A DNA stretch of 64,000 nt from Streptomyces cyaneus (GCF_004028635.1 NZ_RQJW01000010.1:248001-312000); one strand, 5' to 3'. Positions 50,850 through 59,944 are shown, counted from the stretch's first letter. A program made the numbers and translations. The notes: generated by a model from the sequence alone, not told the origin.

Positions 50850-51563
50850 ATGGCAAGTTACGCTGAGCGGATGCACGAGATGGCCGAAAACGGCAGGGAG
50901 CGACCAGCGACGGTCAAGGGGCCCGGCAGGCCGCGTGACCCGTCGGTGGAGAAGGCGATCCTCCGGGCGACCATCCAGCGGTTCGCGTCGGACGGCTACT
51001 CCCGCATTACGATCGGCGACATCGCCTCCGACGCGGGTGTCACCAGGCCCACCGTCTACCGGCGCTGGGCGAACAAGCACGACCTCGTCGTGGACGCGCT
51101 GGACTTCAACTTCCAGGAGGAGCGCGAACGCGACCCGCTCGGCTCGCTGGAGGAACTGCCCCCCGTCGAGGCGCTGAAGCGAGCGCTGCGCTATGCCACC
51201 CCGTTCGGTTCCACGGGTCGGGGCATGTCTCTCATCGGGAACGTCCTGACCGAGGTGGCGCACAATCCTGGCCTGTTGGAACTGGTACGGCGCCACGCCG
51301 TCGCCCCTCGCGTGCAGCCCCTCGTCGACACACTGCACCACCTGCGCGAGGAAGGAGTCCTGCGCCCTGGGGTCGACCCGCAGGTCGTCGCCGACATGAT
51401 GATCGGCAGTTTCTACTCGTCCTACATTCGCACCGGCGACCGGGACGCCCGCCTTCCGGACCGGGTCGTCGACACCCTCTGGCCTCTCATGGAGGGGACC
51501 GCGTGCCGGAATTCGCAGGTCGGAGCGGTTTGTGGCCAGCGGGAAACTCATACGAAAGGCTGA
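50850..51563 (+). CDS. TetR-family regulator divergent from the reductase
   Basis: A 237-residue repressor. Its helix-turn-helix is AILRATIQRFASDGYSRITIGDIASDAGVTRPTVYRRWANKHDLV, followed by a TetR_C-type ligand domain (SLIGNVLTEVAHNPGLLELVRRH). ATG at 50850 has no ribosome-binding site and may be leaderless; ATG at 50871 is an alternative that would shorten the N-terminus by seven residues. The adjacent 19-bp operator suggests control of itself and of the carboxylic acid reductase, perhaps responding to an acid or aldehyde. Confidence 0.9.
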   Translation: MASYAERMHEMAENGRERPATVKGPGRPRDPSVEKAILRATIQRFASDGYSRITIGDIASDAGVTRPTVYRRWANKHDLVVDALDFNFQEERERDPLGSLEELPPVEALKRALRYATPFGSTGRGMSLIGNVLTEVAHNPGLLELVRRHAVAPRVQPLVDTLHHLREEGVLRPGVDPQVVADMMIGSFYSSYIRTGDRDARLPDRVVDTLWPLMEGTACRNSQVGAVCGQRETHTKG

Positions 51564-52050
51564 CGCGCCGAAGTCCGCGCGTACGCCTTCGTCATGAACA
51601 CGTTGTCGGCGCTGCCCATTGGGCCCATGTCGGCTCCGGGGATCAGCGGCGGCGCGATGATCGCGAGCGGCAGCAGGACACTGTCCGAGGTGAATCCCAC
51701 GCGGATACCCAGCCACTGCCGGACGTCGTAGCCCGACCTGGCGGAGTCGCGGCGCGTTGGATGTGAGCTGGGCCCATGGTGTCGTTCCGCCTGGCCTTGC
51801 GAGCGGGTACAGGCGGGACAGGCCGGAATTTCAGGTCCTGGGTGCGCCCACCCGCGTTGTCAGGCGTGCTGTCGGCGCCGCGAACACCGGCATCCTCGAT
51901 ACTCGCCAAGAGCCTCCGGAAGAACGCGTGGAACTGGTAGATGGTGCAGGCGTTGGCGATGAAGGGCAGCGCCTGGATGTAGAGCGTGTTGCGCCGGCAG
52001 AGCTTGATCATGTGCTCGTCAATCGTCCTGGCGCGCTCATGTGTTTCCTG
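51548..52050 (-). pseudogene. Unrecognised degraded membrane protein
   Basis: Two protein-like segments in different frames can be read leftward: ARTIDEHMIKLCRRNTLYIQ, ALPFIANACTIYQFHAFFRR, LLASIEDAG (about 52050-51880), and RQWLGIRVGFTSDSVLLPLA, IIAPPLIPGADMGPMGSADN, VFMTKAYARTSA (about 51740, stop at 51548). They contain hydrophobic stretches typical of membrane helices. The middle is scrambled, and the end overlaps the TetR 3' end. I do not recognise the family. Confidence 0.45.
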
Positions 52051-52092
52051 TGTGCCCCGGGGCGCGAGTCGTTCGGCCCCGGGGCAGGTGGG

Positions 52093-53433
52093 TCAGCGCT
52101 GGGTGTAGATGAAGCCAACCTTGTCGACCTCGTCGCCGGTCCGGCCGTGGAATCCGGCGATCTGCCAACCGGACGGCGCGGTGCGGGTCACGCAGTCGGA
52201 GGTTGTGGTGCCGCCGGCCAGGGTGTTGCCGAGGTTGGTCGTGAACTTGGCGTAGAAGATCCGCGTGTGGTCGTCCTTCTGGCCCTGGCACAGGTACGCC
52301 GTCGTCACGTACTCCCCGCTGCCGAGCGTCAGGGAGGACGCGGTGCCGCCGGTCCCGCCGTGGGTGAGCGTGGTGCCGTTCGCCAGGGTGAGGCTCACCT
52401 GGTCGACCCGGGACCCGGCGCGCAGGGCGATGGTGGTGGCGCGGGCGCCGGCGGGCACGCTGTCGATGTCGTTGTAGTAGTCGCCGTGCGGGCCGCCGAA
52501 CTGGTCGCTGAGCTGGAAGGCGGCGTTGCGCGACCAAGTGAAGCCCGCGGTGAGCGGGTCGTGGTCGGAGAGCATCAGCCCGTCGTCGGTGAGGAACTTG
52601 GAGTGCTCGTTGTTGTAGGACGTGGCGTTCAGCGAGACCAGCTTGCTGCCACGGTAGAGGATCTTGTCGACGACCTCGCAGTCGTTCGGGACGGTGGTTC
52701 CCGTCTGGTCGCAGACGAGCGCGTCGCTGCCCTTGGTGGGGGCCACGCCGCCGCGGATCAGCTGGACCCAGGCGTCGGTGAGGCTATTGGCGGCGGCGAA
52801 CTCGGCGATGGTGTCGCCGGAGCGGGTGTAGCGGGTGTTGGTGTCGCCCATGACGACGACCGCGTTGCCGGCGGAGTGAGTGGCGATGAAGTCGGTGAGC
52901 TGGCTGAGGTTGTCGGCGCGGGCTGCGAGGTCGTCGTCGTTGACACCGGCGTTGGTGTGCAGGTTGTAGAAGTCGACGTAGACGCCCTCGGCGAGACGCT
53001 CACGCATGAAGGTGAATCCCTTGGGGGTCAGACAGTCGCCCGAGCCGTAGGTGCAGGTGTTCCAGCCCACCCGCTCGAAGTCGTCCTCGTCGTAGGGGAT
53101 CTTCGACAGGGTGTTGAGTCCGCTCCCGATGCCGGCGCCGCCGCTGGTGGGGGTGCGGTAGGCGTGGGCGGTGTCGGCGGCGTAGAGGTAGGCGTGGTAG
53201 TTGAAGTCCTCCTGGGCGTGGACGATGTCGTACGGCGCAATCCGCTCGCCGATCGTCGTGGTGGCCGACTCGCGGGGCGTCGGGGCGCTGGAGATGGCCT
53301 CTGGCAGGCCGGCCACGTTGTAGCTGAGGACGCTGAAGGTGCCGGAGTCGGCGGCCGCCGCGGAGGCGGCGGCCGCGGTGAGCCCGCCGAGAACGGCGGC
53401 TGCCGTCGTCAGGCACGCGAGAAGTCTGCGCAT
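52093..53433 (-). CDS. Secreted EEP-fold phosphodiesterase with jacalin-like domain
   Basis: A 446-residue Sec-exported protein (signal 1-28). The endonuclease/exonuclease/phosphatase domain (about 32-300) has FSVLSYNVAGLP, IVHAQEDFNYH, YNLHTNAGVN, VVMGDTNTRY and LSDHDPLTA, so the Asn, Glu, Asp and terminal His of the active site are present. The C-terminal 140 residues look like a jacalin/beta-prism domain (FGGPHGDYYNDIDSV, GWQIAGFHGRTGDEVDKVGFIY). This fold includes bacterial sphingomyelinases and DNases; the lectin part suggests a glycan-coated target. Single gene, no operon partners. Confidence 0.85.
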   Translation of the reverse strand: MRRLLACLTTAAAVLGGLTAAAASAAAADSGTFSVLSYNVAGLPEAISSAPTPRESATTTIGERIAPYDIVHAQEDFNYHAYLYAADTAHAYRTPTSGGAGIGSGLNTLSKIPYDEDDFERVGWNTCTYGSGDCLTPKGFTFMRERLAEGVYVDFYNLHTNAGVNDDDLAARADNLSQLTDFIATHSAGNAVVVMGDTNTRYTRSGDTIAEFAAANSLTDAWVQLIRGGVAPTKGSDALVCDQTGTTVPNDCEVVDKILYRGSKLVSLNATSYNNEHSKFLTDDGLMLSDHDPLTAGFTWSRNAAFQLSDQFGGPHGDYYNDIDSVPAGARATTIALRAGSRVDQVSLTLANGTTLTHGGTGGTASSLTLGSGEYVTTAYLCQGQKDDHTRIFYAKFTTNLGNTLAGGTTTSDCVTRTAPSGWQIAGFHGRTGDEVDKVGFIYTQR

Positions 53434-53677
53434 GGGGGTGTGGCTCCTGGAGAGAGAAAGCGGTTGCGGTGGGGACGGGGCTGAAGTTACCGCCGGTTAC
53501 CCGGGTTCTGTCGAGAGTTCGGGCGCTCTTTCCCAGGAGTCGATGGCCGTACGTGGACGGTTTGGGTCCTCGCCAGGGGTGATTCACCGCACGGATCCAC
53601 TTGATGCCGTCGCTCCCCTGTCGCGTCACATTCTCGAACTGTGCGGCTACGTACGGGACTTGGGAGAAGCCCTCCAC

Positions 53678-55186
53678 CTATGCGGCCTCGAGCGCCCATT
53701 GTTGGCCGCTGATTGCGTCGCGGTCGGACACGACCACCTCGGAGGGCTTGTCGTTCGGGTCCGGCGCCAGAGCCAGGTCCTGGCGTCGGCGCAGCAGGAG
53801 CTCCCCGTGGCTCGTGAGGATGTACGTCACCTCGCCGGTGTGCGCGACACACAGTGAGAGTCGGACGTTGCGGGTCTGTGGGTCGGCGGCCAGGCAGAGG
53901 GAGGGGTCGGCGTCGCTGCGCAGCAGACCGTCGAACTCGTAGGTCCACCGCTCGGATTCGGCCGACGAACACGCTGTCAGCCGGATGCCCGCGCCGACCG
54001 CAGCCCGGCTGTCGACGGCCAGGCACATTCCGGTGGCCAGGTTGCGGAGCCTGCCCTGGGCAGGTGTGCCGGAGGTGCCCGGTGAGGTGGAGGACACGGC
54101 GCCAGCCTGTCCGGTGGAGGTGGGGCTCGGGGAACTGTTGGCGGGAGCTCCCCATGTCGGTGTGTTCGGCGCGGGCGTGTCGTTGTCATCGGACCAGTTC
54201 TGGGCTGCCAGCACGGCCACCAGGAGAGCGAGAGAGGCCAGGGCCGCGGCGGCGAGTGCGCGATGTCTCCTCTCGGTCGTGGTGCGGTGGCGTCCGCCTG
54301 TGACCGGAGCTGCCTGGTCCCGCTCCGGTGCGGGCTGCCACGCTTCGGGGGTGCTGCGGCCGGGGCGCGTGGCGAGGTAACGCCGGCCTCCCCAGCCGAG
54401 CACGGCATCGGCCAGCAGAAGCCCCAGCCTGCCGTCGAAATATGCGAGTTGGTCGGCTGTGAACCGGCAATGGGTGCACCGCGTCAGATGCTGCTGGACA
54501 TCGGGGAGCAGTGTGCCGCCCCGACGAATGGGAATGTCGATAAGGCTGCTGTAGAACCGGCACTCCGCGGACGGCGCGAATTGCATGTGGGCCCGGACCA
54601 GGCCGTTCCGGAATTGTTCACGGGCGTGGCCCACTGCCGTTCTCGCGGCAACGGTTTCCATACCCAGCAAACCGGCGGGTATCTCTATGGGTTCCGCCTC
54701 GACTTCTGTGTGCCACAGAAGGCATTGGGAGAAATCCGACAACGCCACGAAGGCGCGTTCGGCGAGTTTCCGGTGCCCGGGCGCTCCCGGTTTGGCCGCG
54801 TGCAGACCGCGGCCGCCGGTCGGTTTGCGTAGTTCCGGTATGGCTGCGCAGGTCCTGTCGTTCGAGGCCCAGGCACGGACGGTCTCACGAACTGTCACGA
54901 GCAACTGCGGGCGCAGGGCGGCGGCGGGCGCTCCGCTCGCGAGCCGGTCCAGCAGCCGCTGAAAGGCGCTGGCGGCCACGAACTGGGCGGTGGGGGTCGC
55001 CGAGGCCAGGCACAGAAGCGCGTAGTCGCGGGCGGAGAGCCAGTGGCGGGCCAGCAACACGGCTGTCGCGTGGTGCCGTTCGTCGACGTCGCCGCCCAGT
55101 TGGGCGACGAGGTCCGGATCCGGTTCGCCGAGGGGCAGTCCGGGGCGGGGCGGGTACGGCGGGCGTGGGGGGTGGGAAACCTGCAC
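53678..55186 (-). CDS. Sigma-70-like membrane protein with ricin lectin domain
   Basis: A 502-residue protein. Residues about 25-225 are helical and resemble a degenerate sigma-factor-like module (HHATAVLLARHWLSARDYALLCLA, HRKLAERAFVALSDFSQCLLWHTEVEAEP). A short cysteine motif (RCTHCRF, near 236) resembles anti-sigma zinc fingers. One transmembrane helix follows (about 308-330), then a Ser/Thr/Pro linker. A ricin-B domain ends the chain (about 375-502, GMCLAVDSRAAVGAG, LCLAADPQT). The predicted topology puts the sigma-like part inside and the lectin outside. GTG start with GGAAAGG upstream. Its role is unknown; glycan sensing is a guess. Confidence 0.75.
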   Translation of the reverse strand: MQVSHPPRPPYPPRPGLPLGEPDPDLVAQLGGDVDERHHATAVLLARHWLSARDYALLCLASATPTAQFVAASAFQRLLDRLASGAPAAALRPQLLVTVRETVRAWASNDRTCAAIPELRKPTGGRGLHAAKPGAPGHRKLAERAFVALSDFSQCLLWHTEVEAEPIEIPAGLLGMETVAARTAVGHAREQFRNGLVRAHMQFAPSAECRFYSSLIDIPIRRGGTLLPDVQQHLTRCTHCRFTADQLAYFDGRLGLLLADAVLGWGGRRYLATRPGRSTPEAWQPAPERDQAAPVTGGRHRTTTERRHRALAAAALASLALLVAVLAAQNWSDDNDTPAPNTPTWGAPANSSPSPTSTGQAGAVSSTSPGTSGTPAQGRLRNLATGMCLAVDSRAAVGAGIRLTACSSAESERWTYEFDGLLRSDADPSLCLAADPQTRNVRLSLCVAHTGEVTYILTSHGELLLRRRQDLALAPDPNDKPSEVVVSDRDAISGQQWALEAA

Positions 55187-55415
55187 GGAAGCCTTTCCTT
55201 TTCATGGCAGGACGGCATACGAAATGACGTTCCGTCGGAAAGCGCTGAGTGATTGGTTCATACCTTGAGAACGTCTTTTCGCCTGGTCAGGGCCGTGGCT
55301 GTCTCAAGGGAGGCTCACCTTCGCATACGCGAGGCGGGCGAGACAAGCGCTATCTCTGACCGATTTCCAAAACCTTTCGGGGTGTAGAATGTTAAGGTTT
55401 CCGGCCCTGCGTGGC

Positions 55416-56783
55416 TCAGGAGTTCGGATACGCGGCACGCACCCGCGCCAGCTCCTCGGCGGTGACGGGCAGCACCGTTCCGTGCCGGGGCCGTGAGGGA
55501 AGCTGGTAGTCGCTCGGCAGTGACCAGTCGGGTTCGGCGAGGCTGTCGGTGTGGACGGGCAGGTAGCCGCGTCCGCCGGCCTCGTCCATGAACACCCACC
55601 AGCCGTCACCGGAGTTGTCCTTGAAGACGGTGGGTCCCTCGACCCAGTCGGTACCGACGCCGGTGCGGACGCAGTCGTCGACCAGCTGCCACTTGCGCGG
55701 TGTCGTGTCGGGGGTGTCGACGGCGGTCAGGACGCGGGAGCGTTCCAGCACGACGTCGCGCGTGCAGGACCCGACGACCTTGTCGTCGGTGGTGACGCGG
55801 TAGTACCAGTCGCCGTCCTTGGTCACGGTCGAGTCGATGACGCCGCCGCCCGGATCGTTCCAGACCTTCGGTTCGCTGAAGATGCGGAAGTCCCGGGTGG
55901 TGGCGTACATCATGCGCGGATAGGTGCTGCCGGTGTGCTCGGTGTCGTCGGCCGCGTAGAGGTTGGAGGCCCAGTAGACGACGTACGCACCCAGCTTCGG
56001 ATCCCAGGTGGCCTCGGGCGCCCAGGTCATGCCGGCCTGGTCGCCGGAGGCCTTCACGTGGCGCTGTTCGGACCAGTGGACGAGGTCGGTGGACTCCCAC
56101 ACCTCCAGGTAATGGCTGCCGAAGCGCATCTCGTAGCCCCAGCCCTTACCGCCGTTGATCTTCAGGTCGGTGGCGACGAGGTAGAACTTGTCGCCCTCGG
56201 GGGAGCGGACGATGAAGGGATCGCGTACGCCCTTCTCGCCGAGGGCGGAGGTGAGCACCGGTTCGTTGTCGTTCAGGTCGTCCCAGTGCAGGGGGTCGTT
56301 GCCGCGGGAGGCCCCGAAGTACACCTGCTCGCCGTCGGTGTAGCGCTCGCCCGCGAAGTAGGGGAAGAAGTACCCCTCCATCGGCTTCTGCTCCGGGAGG
56401 GGGCGGACATTGACGTCGAAGCGGCGCTTGACCTGGTGGTGATCGAGCCGGACGGTGGCCGTCAGGGTGACATGGGCGGGCGGCCGGCCGTGGGCGGGGC
56501 GGTTGACCTCACCGGTCGGGGTGATGGTCCGGGGCTTGCTGGACGCCCATTTCACGGCCGCGCCGTGCAGGGAGGTGGTGGGGAGAGTGAGGTAGCCGCG
56601 TACGTCGTCCGCGTTCCAAACGGTCAACGCGGCGGCGGCCTCGGTGAGTTGCGGGTCGGCGGCCGACGGTGGCGCCGCCTGCGCGGGCAGGACGGCGCAC
56701 GCCACCGTGGCGGCGACGAGCGGAACCAGCAGGGGTCTGGGTAGACGCCGCGGAGGGCGGCGCAGAGTGAGCAAGGAAGGCAT
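55416..56783 (-). CDS. Secreted GH43-type glycosidase
   Basis: A 455-residue Sec-exported enzyme (signal to about 36). An N-terminal atrophied Ig-like domain (about 45-130, LTVWNADDVRGYLTLP) precedes a five-bladed propeller. The catalytic carboxylates can be placed: Asp188 (VRDPFIV), Asp317 (VIDSTV) and Glu382 (WVEGPTVF). WAPEATWDPKLGAYVVYWAS is also typical. It probably removes arabinose or xylose from an extracellular polysaccharide. A 13-bp inverted repeat lies upstream at 56844-56856. The gap downstream, 55187-55415, is AT-richer and holds no gene. Confidence 0.85.
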   Translation of the reverse strand: MPSLLTLRRPPRRLPRPLLVPLVAATVACAVLPAQAAPPSAADPQLTEAAAALTVWNADDVRGYLTLPTTSLHGAAVKWASSKPRTITPTGEVNRPAHGRPPAHVTLTATVRLDHHQVKRRFDVNVRPLPEQKPMEGYFFPYFAGERYTDGEQVYFGASRGNDPLHWDDLNDNEPVLTSALGEKGVRDPFIVRSPEGDKFYLVATDLKINGGKGWGYEMRFGSHYLEVWESTDLVHWSEQRHVKASGDQAGMTWAPEATWDPKLGAYVVYWASNLYAADDTEHTGSTYPRMMYATTRDFRIFSEPKVWNDPGGGVIDSTVTKDGDWYYRVTTDDKVVGSCTRDVVLERSRVLTAVDTPDTTPRKWQLVDDCVRTGVGTDWVEGPTVFKDNSGDGWWVFMDEAGGRGYLPVHTDSLAEPDWSLPSDYQLPSRPRHGTVLPVTAEELARVRAAYPNS

Positions 56784-56843
56784 GGGCGGCTCGTCCTTTC
56801 AGCTTCGGGAGGAACTGTCCTTCACCGCGCACGATCGATATGT

Positions 56844-56856
56844 CGAACATTGTTCG
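56844..56856. promoter_or_regulatory. Inverted repeat upstream of secreted GH43
   Basis: CGAAC-ATT-GTTCG is a perfect 5-bp inverted repeat 60 bases upstream of the GH43 start in an AT-rich patch. It is a candidate operator. Confidence 0.35.
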
Positions 56857-56928
56857 TATTGCCGGGTGGGCCGTAGGAGGCGGACGATATCGCCGTCAAT
56901 ACCCGTGCTCCCGCGGTGTGTTCCCAGG

Positions 56929-58578
56929 TCACTTCCCATAGCCGGTGATCTGGGCGATCCACTTGATGAAGTCGTCGGCGTCCTCGTTGGCTCCGTGGCC
57001 GCCGTCCCAGTACATCAGCGTGTTGACGTTGTCGCCGAGGTTCTCCAGGCTCGCGGCGAGGTTGCCGACGACCGTGAGCGAAGTGGCGGTGTCGCTGGTG
57101 CCGACGCGGATCCACCAGTTCTTCGAACGGGCGGAGTTCTTCTGCCCGATGAAGTACATGGGGTTCATCAGCTTGATCTTCTCGGGCAGGTCGCCATCCA
57201 GCTGCGCACCGGACTTCCCGGTCGCGTGGCGCAGGCTGTAGAGCGTGAAGTGCCGGGCGTCGGTGGTCTCGCCGCCGAACTCGATGTTCTCGGCGGCGGA
57301 GGTGTCGAAGGCGTCGAACGCCGGGACGCTCTTGCTCCGTCCCACGTGCGCGACGAAGTCGTCCCAGGCGAAGGTCGCCCTGCCGCCGGACCAGGTGATC
57401 CAGGACTGCGCCTTCAGGTAGGCGGTGCGCTCGGAGTCCGACAGGGCCTTGAGATAGGTCGTGGCGGCGGGCTCCAGGTACGTCTTCAGCAGGTAGTCGT
57501 CGTAGTTGCGGGCGGTGAGGGTGCCGAAGCCGCCCTCGCCCTTGAGCTTGAGGGATGCCTGGTACTCGGCGAACTGCGCCTGGAGCGCCTTGGAGACGGT
57601 CTGGTCGGCGGTCTTGCCGCCCATGTCCGCGCCGCTGTACATCCACTCGTAGGCCATGTCGGAGTGGTCGAGGTCGGTGATCGGGCACCAGTCGGCGCTC
57701 GCGAAGATCGCGTCGCCGGCGTCGGCCGCGCCGATCTCCTTGAGGTATGCGTCGTAGAGAGGACTGTCGCCGGAGGCGCCGAGCAGCGCGGACATGGCGC
57801 CGCCGGCGCTGGTGCCGGAGGAGACGATCCAGTTCGTGTTGCCCGGGATGCGTCCCTTGTTGTGGCGGATGTAGCGCACCGCGGCCTTCAGGTCGACGAT
57901 CACGGCCGGCGCCTTGCCGTAGTACTTGCCGTCCTTCTCGTTGTCACGGCCGCGGGCGCCGGGCTGGACGACGACGTAGCCGGCCGCGAGGGCGAGGTCG
58001 CCGTTGCCGACCATCTGGCCGCCGCCCATCATGCCGCCGCCGGGCTGCGTGCCCCCGCTCGGGGCGCCGCCGCCTGCCGCGTCGCTCGGCATCGCACCGC
58101 CGGGAGCGGCCCCACCGCTCGGCGCGGCCCCGGTGGGCATGCCACCGCCGCCGCCCGGGGCGCCGCTGGGGGCGGCACCGCCGGGAGCCGCGCCGCCCCC
58201 GCCCATGCCGCCGCTGCCGCCCGTCACGGAGGAGGACATGTAACCGGCGATGGCGTTGTCGAGGAGGATCGGGGCGCCGGAGGCGTCGATCTCCTTGTCC
58301 CCGATCTTCACGGGCACCATGACGTTGAGGCTCTGGTACTTCTCGTCCACGGGCTTGGCGACATACATGACCGCCTCCCAGAAACGGTAGGTGACCTTCT
58401 TGTCGCCGTCCGCCGTGGACACGGTCTTGGTCTTGGTCTCGTAGGCGTCCGCGTCGAATGTGAGGGAGATGCTCTTGCTGGGCGAGCCGTCGTCGTCCGA
58501 GCAACCGGAGAGCACAGGAAGCGCCGCGGCCGTGGTCGTGCCGAGCGTCGCCGCCTTGAGGATCGTCCTGCGCCGCAC
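56929..58578 (-). CDS. Tannase/feruloyl-esterase-like lipoprotein
   Basis: A 549-residue alpha/beta-hydrolase with a Tat-type lipoprotein signal (VRRRTILKAATLG, lipobox LSGC). The nucleophile elbow is SSGTSAGG (Ser257), and HGANEDADDF near the end supplies the catalytic His. The fold and the KGRIPGNTNWIVSSG segment fit the subtype B tannase/feruloyl esterase group, which removes phenolic or other acyl esters. Residues about 135-215 are an insertion of Gly/Ala/Pro/Met repeats. GTG start at 58578 with AGAGG upstream; the longer frame is rejected. It may de-esterify plant cell-wall glycans. Confidence 0.75.
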   Translation of the reverse strand: MRRRTILKAATLGTTTAAALPVLSGCSDDDGSPSKSISLTFDADAYETKTKTVSTADGDKKVTYRFWEAVMYVAKPVDEKYQSLNVMVPVKIGDKEIDASGAPILLDNAIAGYMSSSVTGGSGGMGGGGAAPGGAAPSGAPGGGGGMPTGAAPSGGAAPGGAMPSDAAGGGAPSGGTQPGGGMMGGGQMVGNGDLALAAGYVVVQPGARGRDNEKDGKYYGKAPAVIVDLKAAVRYIRHNKGRIPGNTNWIVSSGTSAGGAMSALLGASGDSPLYDAYLKEIGAADAGDAIFASADWCPITDLDHSDMAYEWMYSGADMGGKTADQTVSKALQAQFAEYQASLKLKGEGGFGTLTARNYDDYLLKTYLEPAATTYLKALSDSERTAYLKAQSWITWSGGRATFAWDDFVAHVGRSKSVPAFDAFDTSAAENIEFGGETTDARHFTLYSLRHATGKSGAQLDGDLPEKIKLMNPMYFIGQKNSARSKNWWIRVGTSDTATSLTVVGNLAASLENLGDNVNTLMYWDGGHGANEDADDFIKWIAQITGYGK

Positions 58579-58784
58579 TGTTGGGCCTCTTTCGCTCCGT
58601 GGGGGTTGGCAGGCGCGAACGTAGTGGCAGGCCGACGTGATCGTCAACGATTTTGCTGACTCTCACAGGGGATGCGTAGCTGCCGTACGGGCACTCCTCA
58701 GGGCTCCAGGTGAGCGGGTCGCGCTGCGCGTGGTGTCGTACCGTGATCTACGGCTTCGCGGCATCGGACAACGGGCGAGCTGCG

Positions 58785-58929
58785 GTCGTGTTCGAGACGG
58801 AGTGGGACGAGGGCGGCCTGTCGGCGTTCGGCCGCGGGATGGTGCGAGGGGTGAACCGCCTCGGCGTGCCGGTCGACCTCTCGCACGTGGCCGCCACAAC
58901 ATGCGCGCCGCGTTTCTGATCAGGCTCTG
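58785..58929 (+). pseudogene. M19 membrane dipeptidase fragment
   Basis: EWDEGGLSAFGRGMVRGVNR followed by LGVPVDLSHVAA matches the block GLTxFGREVVREMNRLGMLVDLSHVS of renal-dipeptidase-type M19 enzymes. After one frameshift, NMRAAFLIRL continues the match to TMRAAL. Everything else is missing. No other gene is seen in 58579-59053. Confidence 0.65.
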
Positions 58930-59053
58930 ATCAGGGTGTGATGCCGCTCTGAGGCAGGCTCTGTTCCCTGGTGCACAGCGGCCGGGCCGACCCGCGCTCC
59001 CCTCCGTCGGAACCCGCCGTCCACGACCCCCAGGGCACAGAAGCGAGAGACGA

Positions 59054-59944
59054 GTGACCAACACAATCAAGCGCTACGCGACGGCCTGTGCGGCCGTCGT
59101 CACCGCGATCGCGGGCGTGGTCGCCACCGCCCCCGCTGCCGGCGCCAACCCGTCGTCCGGTGTCAACATCCGTGGCAAGGAGCCCTTCAACACCGACACG
59201 CTGATGTCCAAGCTGTGCGGCGACATGAGTGGCGCCGACAAGTCCTTCGTCTTCAACATCAACACCGGTCAGATCGTCGACAGCGACAAGGCGTACGGGA
59301 AGGCGCCGTACTACCACATCGCCGCCGGTGCGTCCCGCAGTGTGCACTCCGACCTGCCGTACGGCGAGCACTGGGCGCTCACGAACGGCTGGGAGGTCGT
59401 CGTCGGCAACTGCGAGTTCCCGCAGTCGTCCACCTGGACCTGGTACGACAAGGAGCGGAGGATCTCCAACGACTCGGTGACCAACTGCGGGCACGGCGGG
59501 GGCGGTCTGTCGGTCAACGAGTCCTACGCGACCACCCGCGGCGCCTCCGTGTCCATCGGAGTCAACACGAAGCTCTCCTACAAGCTCACCGACCAGCTCT
59601 CCGCCGAAATCGGCTTCAGCGCCAGTTACTCCTGGTCCTGGTCCAAGACCCACACGCTGGGACGTACGGTCACCGTCAATCCCTCGTACGGCCGGCAGGG
59701 CTACATCGACGCCCGCCCGCTGAAGCGGACCGTCCGGATCAACCCGGTGTTCCACGTTCAGTACTACAACTGGAGCGACGGCCAGTCCGAGGTCGGCACC
59801 GTGGTCCACAGCTGGCGCGGACGCGGCTACAGCCGCATCTGGTCCTACGGCTACTACGTCGACACCTACGCGGACGTCCTCAACGGTGACGGTACCCCCG
59901 CCATGGACTACGTCGTCCGCGACAAGCCCGGCAACTGCAAGTAG
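59054..59944 (+). CDS. Secreted beta-rich protein, possible aerolysin-like toxin
   Basis: A 296-residue Sec-exported protein (cleavage near AAGA-N). An N-terminal part with three Cys precedes a Ser/Thr-rich alternating stretch, ASVSIGVNTKLSYKLTDQLS and AEIGFSASYSWSWSKTHTLG, whose hydrophobic-polar alternation resembles the insertion and shaft strands of aerolysin/ETX-type beta-pore-formers. It then continues with further strands (RTVRINPVFHVQYYNW). No intracellular motif is present. I do not recognise the exact family; the pore-former idea is an inference from pattern only. GTG start with GAGAGACGA upstream. Confidence 0.55.
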   Translation: MTNTIKRYATACAAVVTAIAGVVATAPAAGANPSSGVNIRGKEPFNTDTLMSKLCGDMSGADKSFVFNINTGQIVDSDKAYGKAPYYHIAAGASRSVHSDLPYGEHWALTNGWEVVVGNCEFPQSSTWTWYDKERRISNDSVTNCGHGGGGLSVNESYATTRGASVSIGVNTKLSYKLTDQLSAEIGFSASYSWSWSKTHTLGRTVTVNPSYGRQGYIDARPLKRTVRINPVFHVQYYNWSDGQSEVGTVVHSWRGRGYSRIWSYGYYVDTYADVLNGDGTPAMDYVVRDKPGNCK

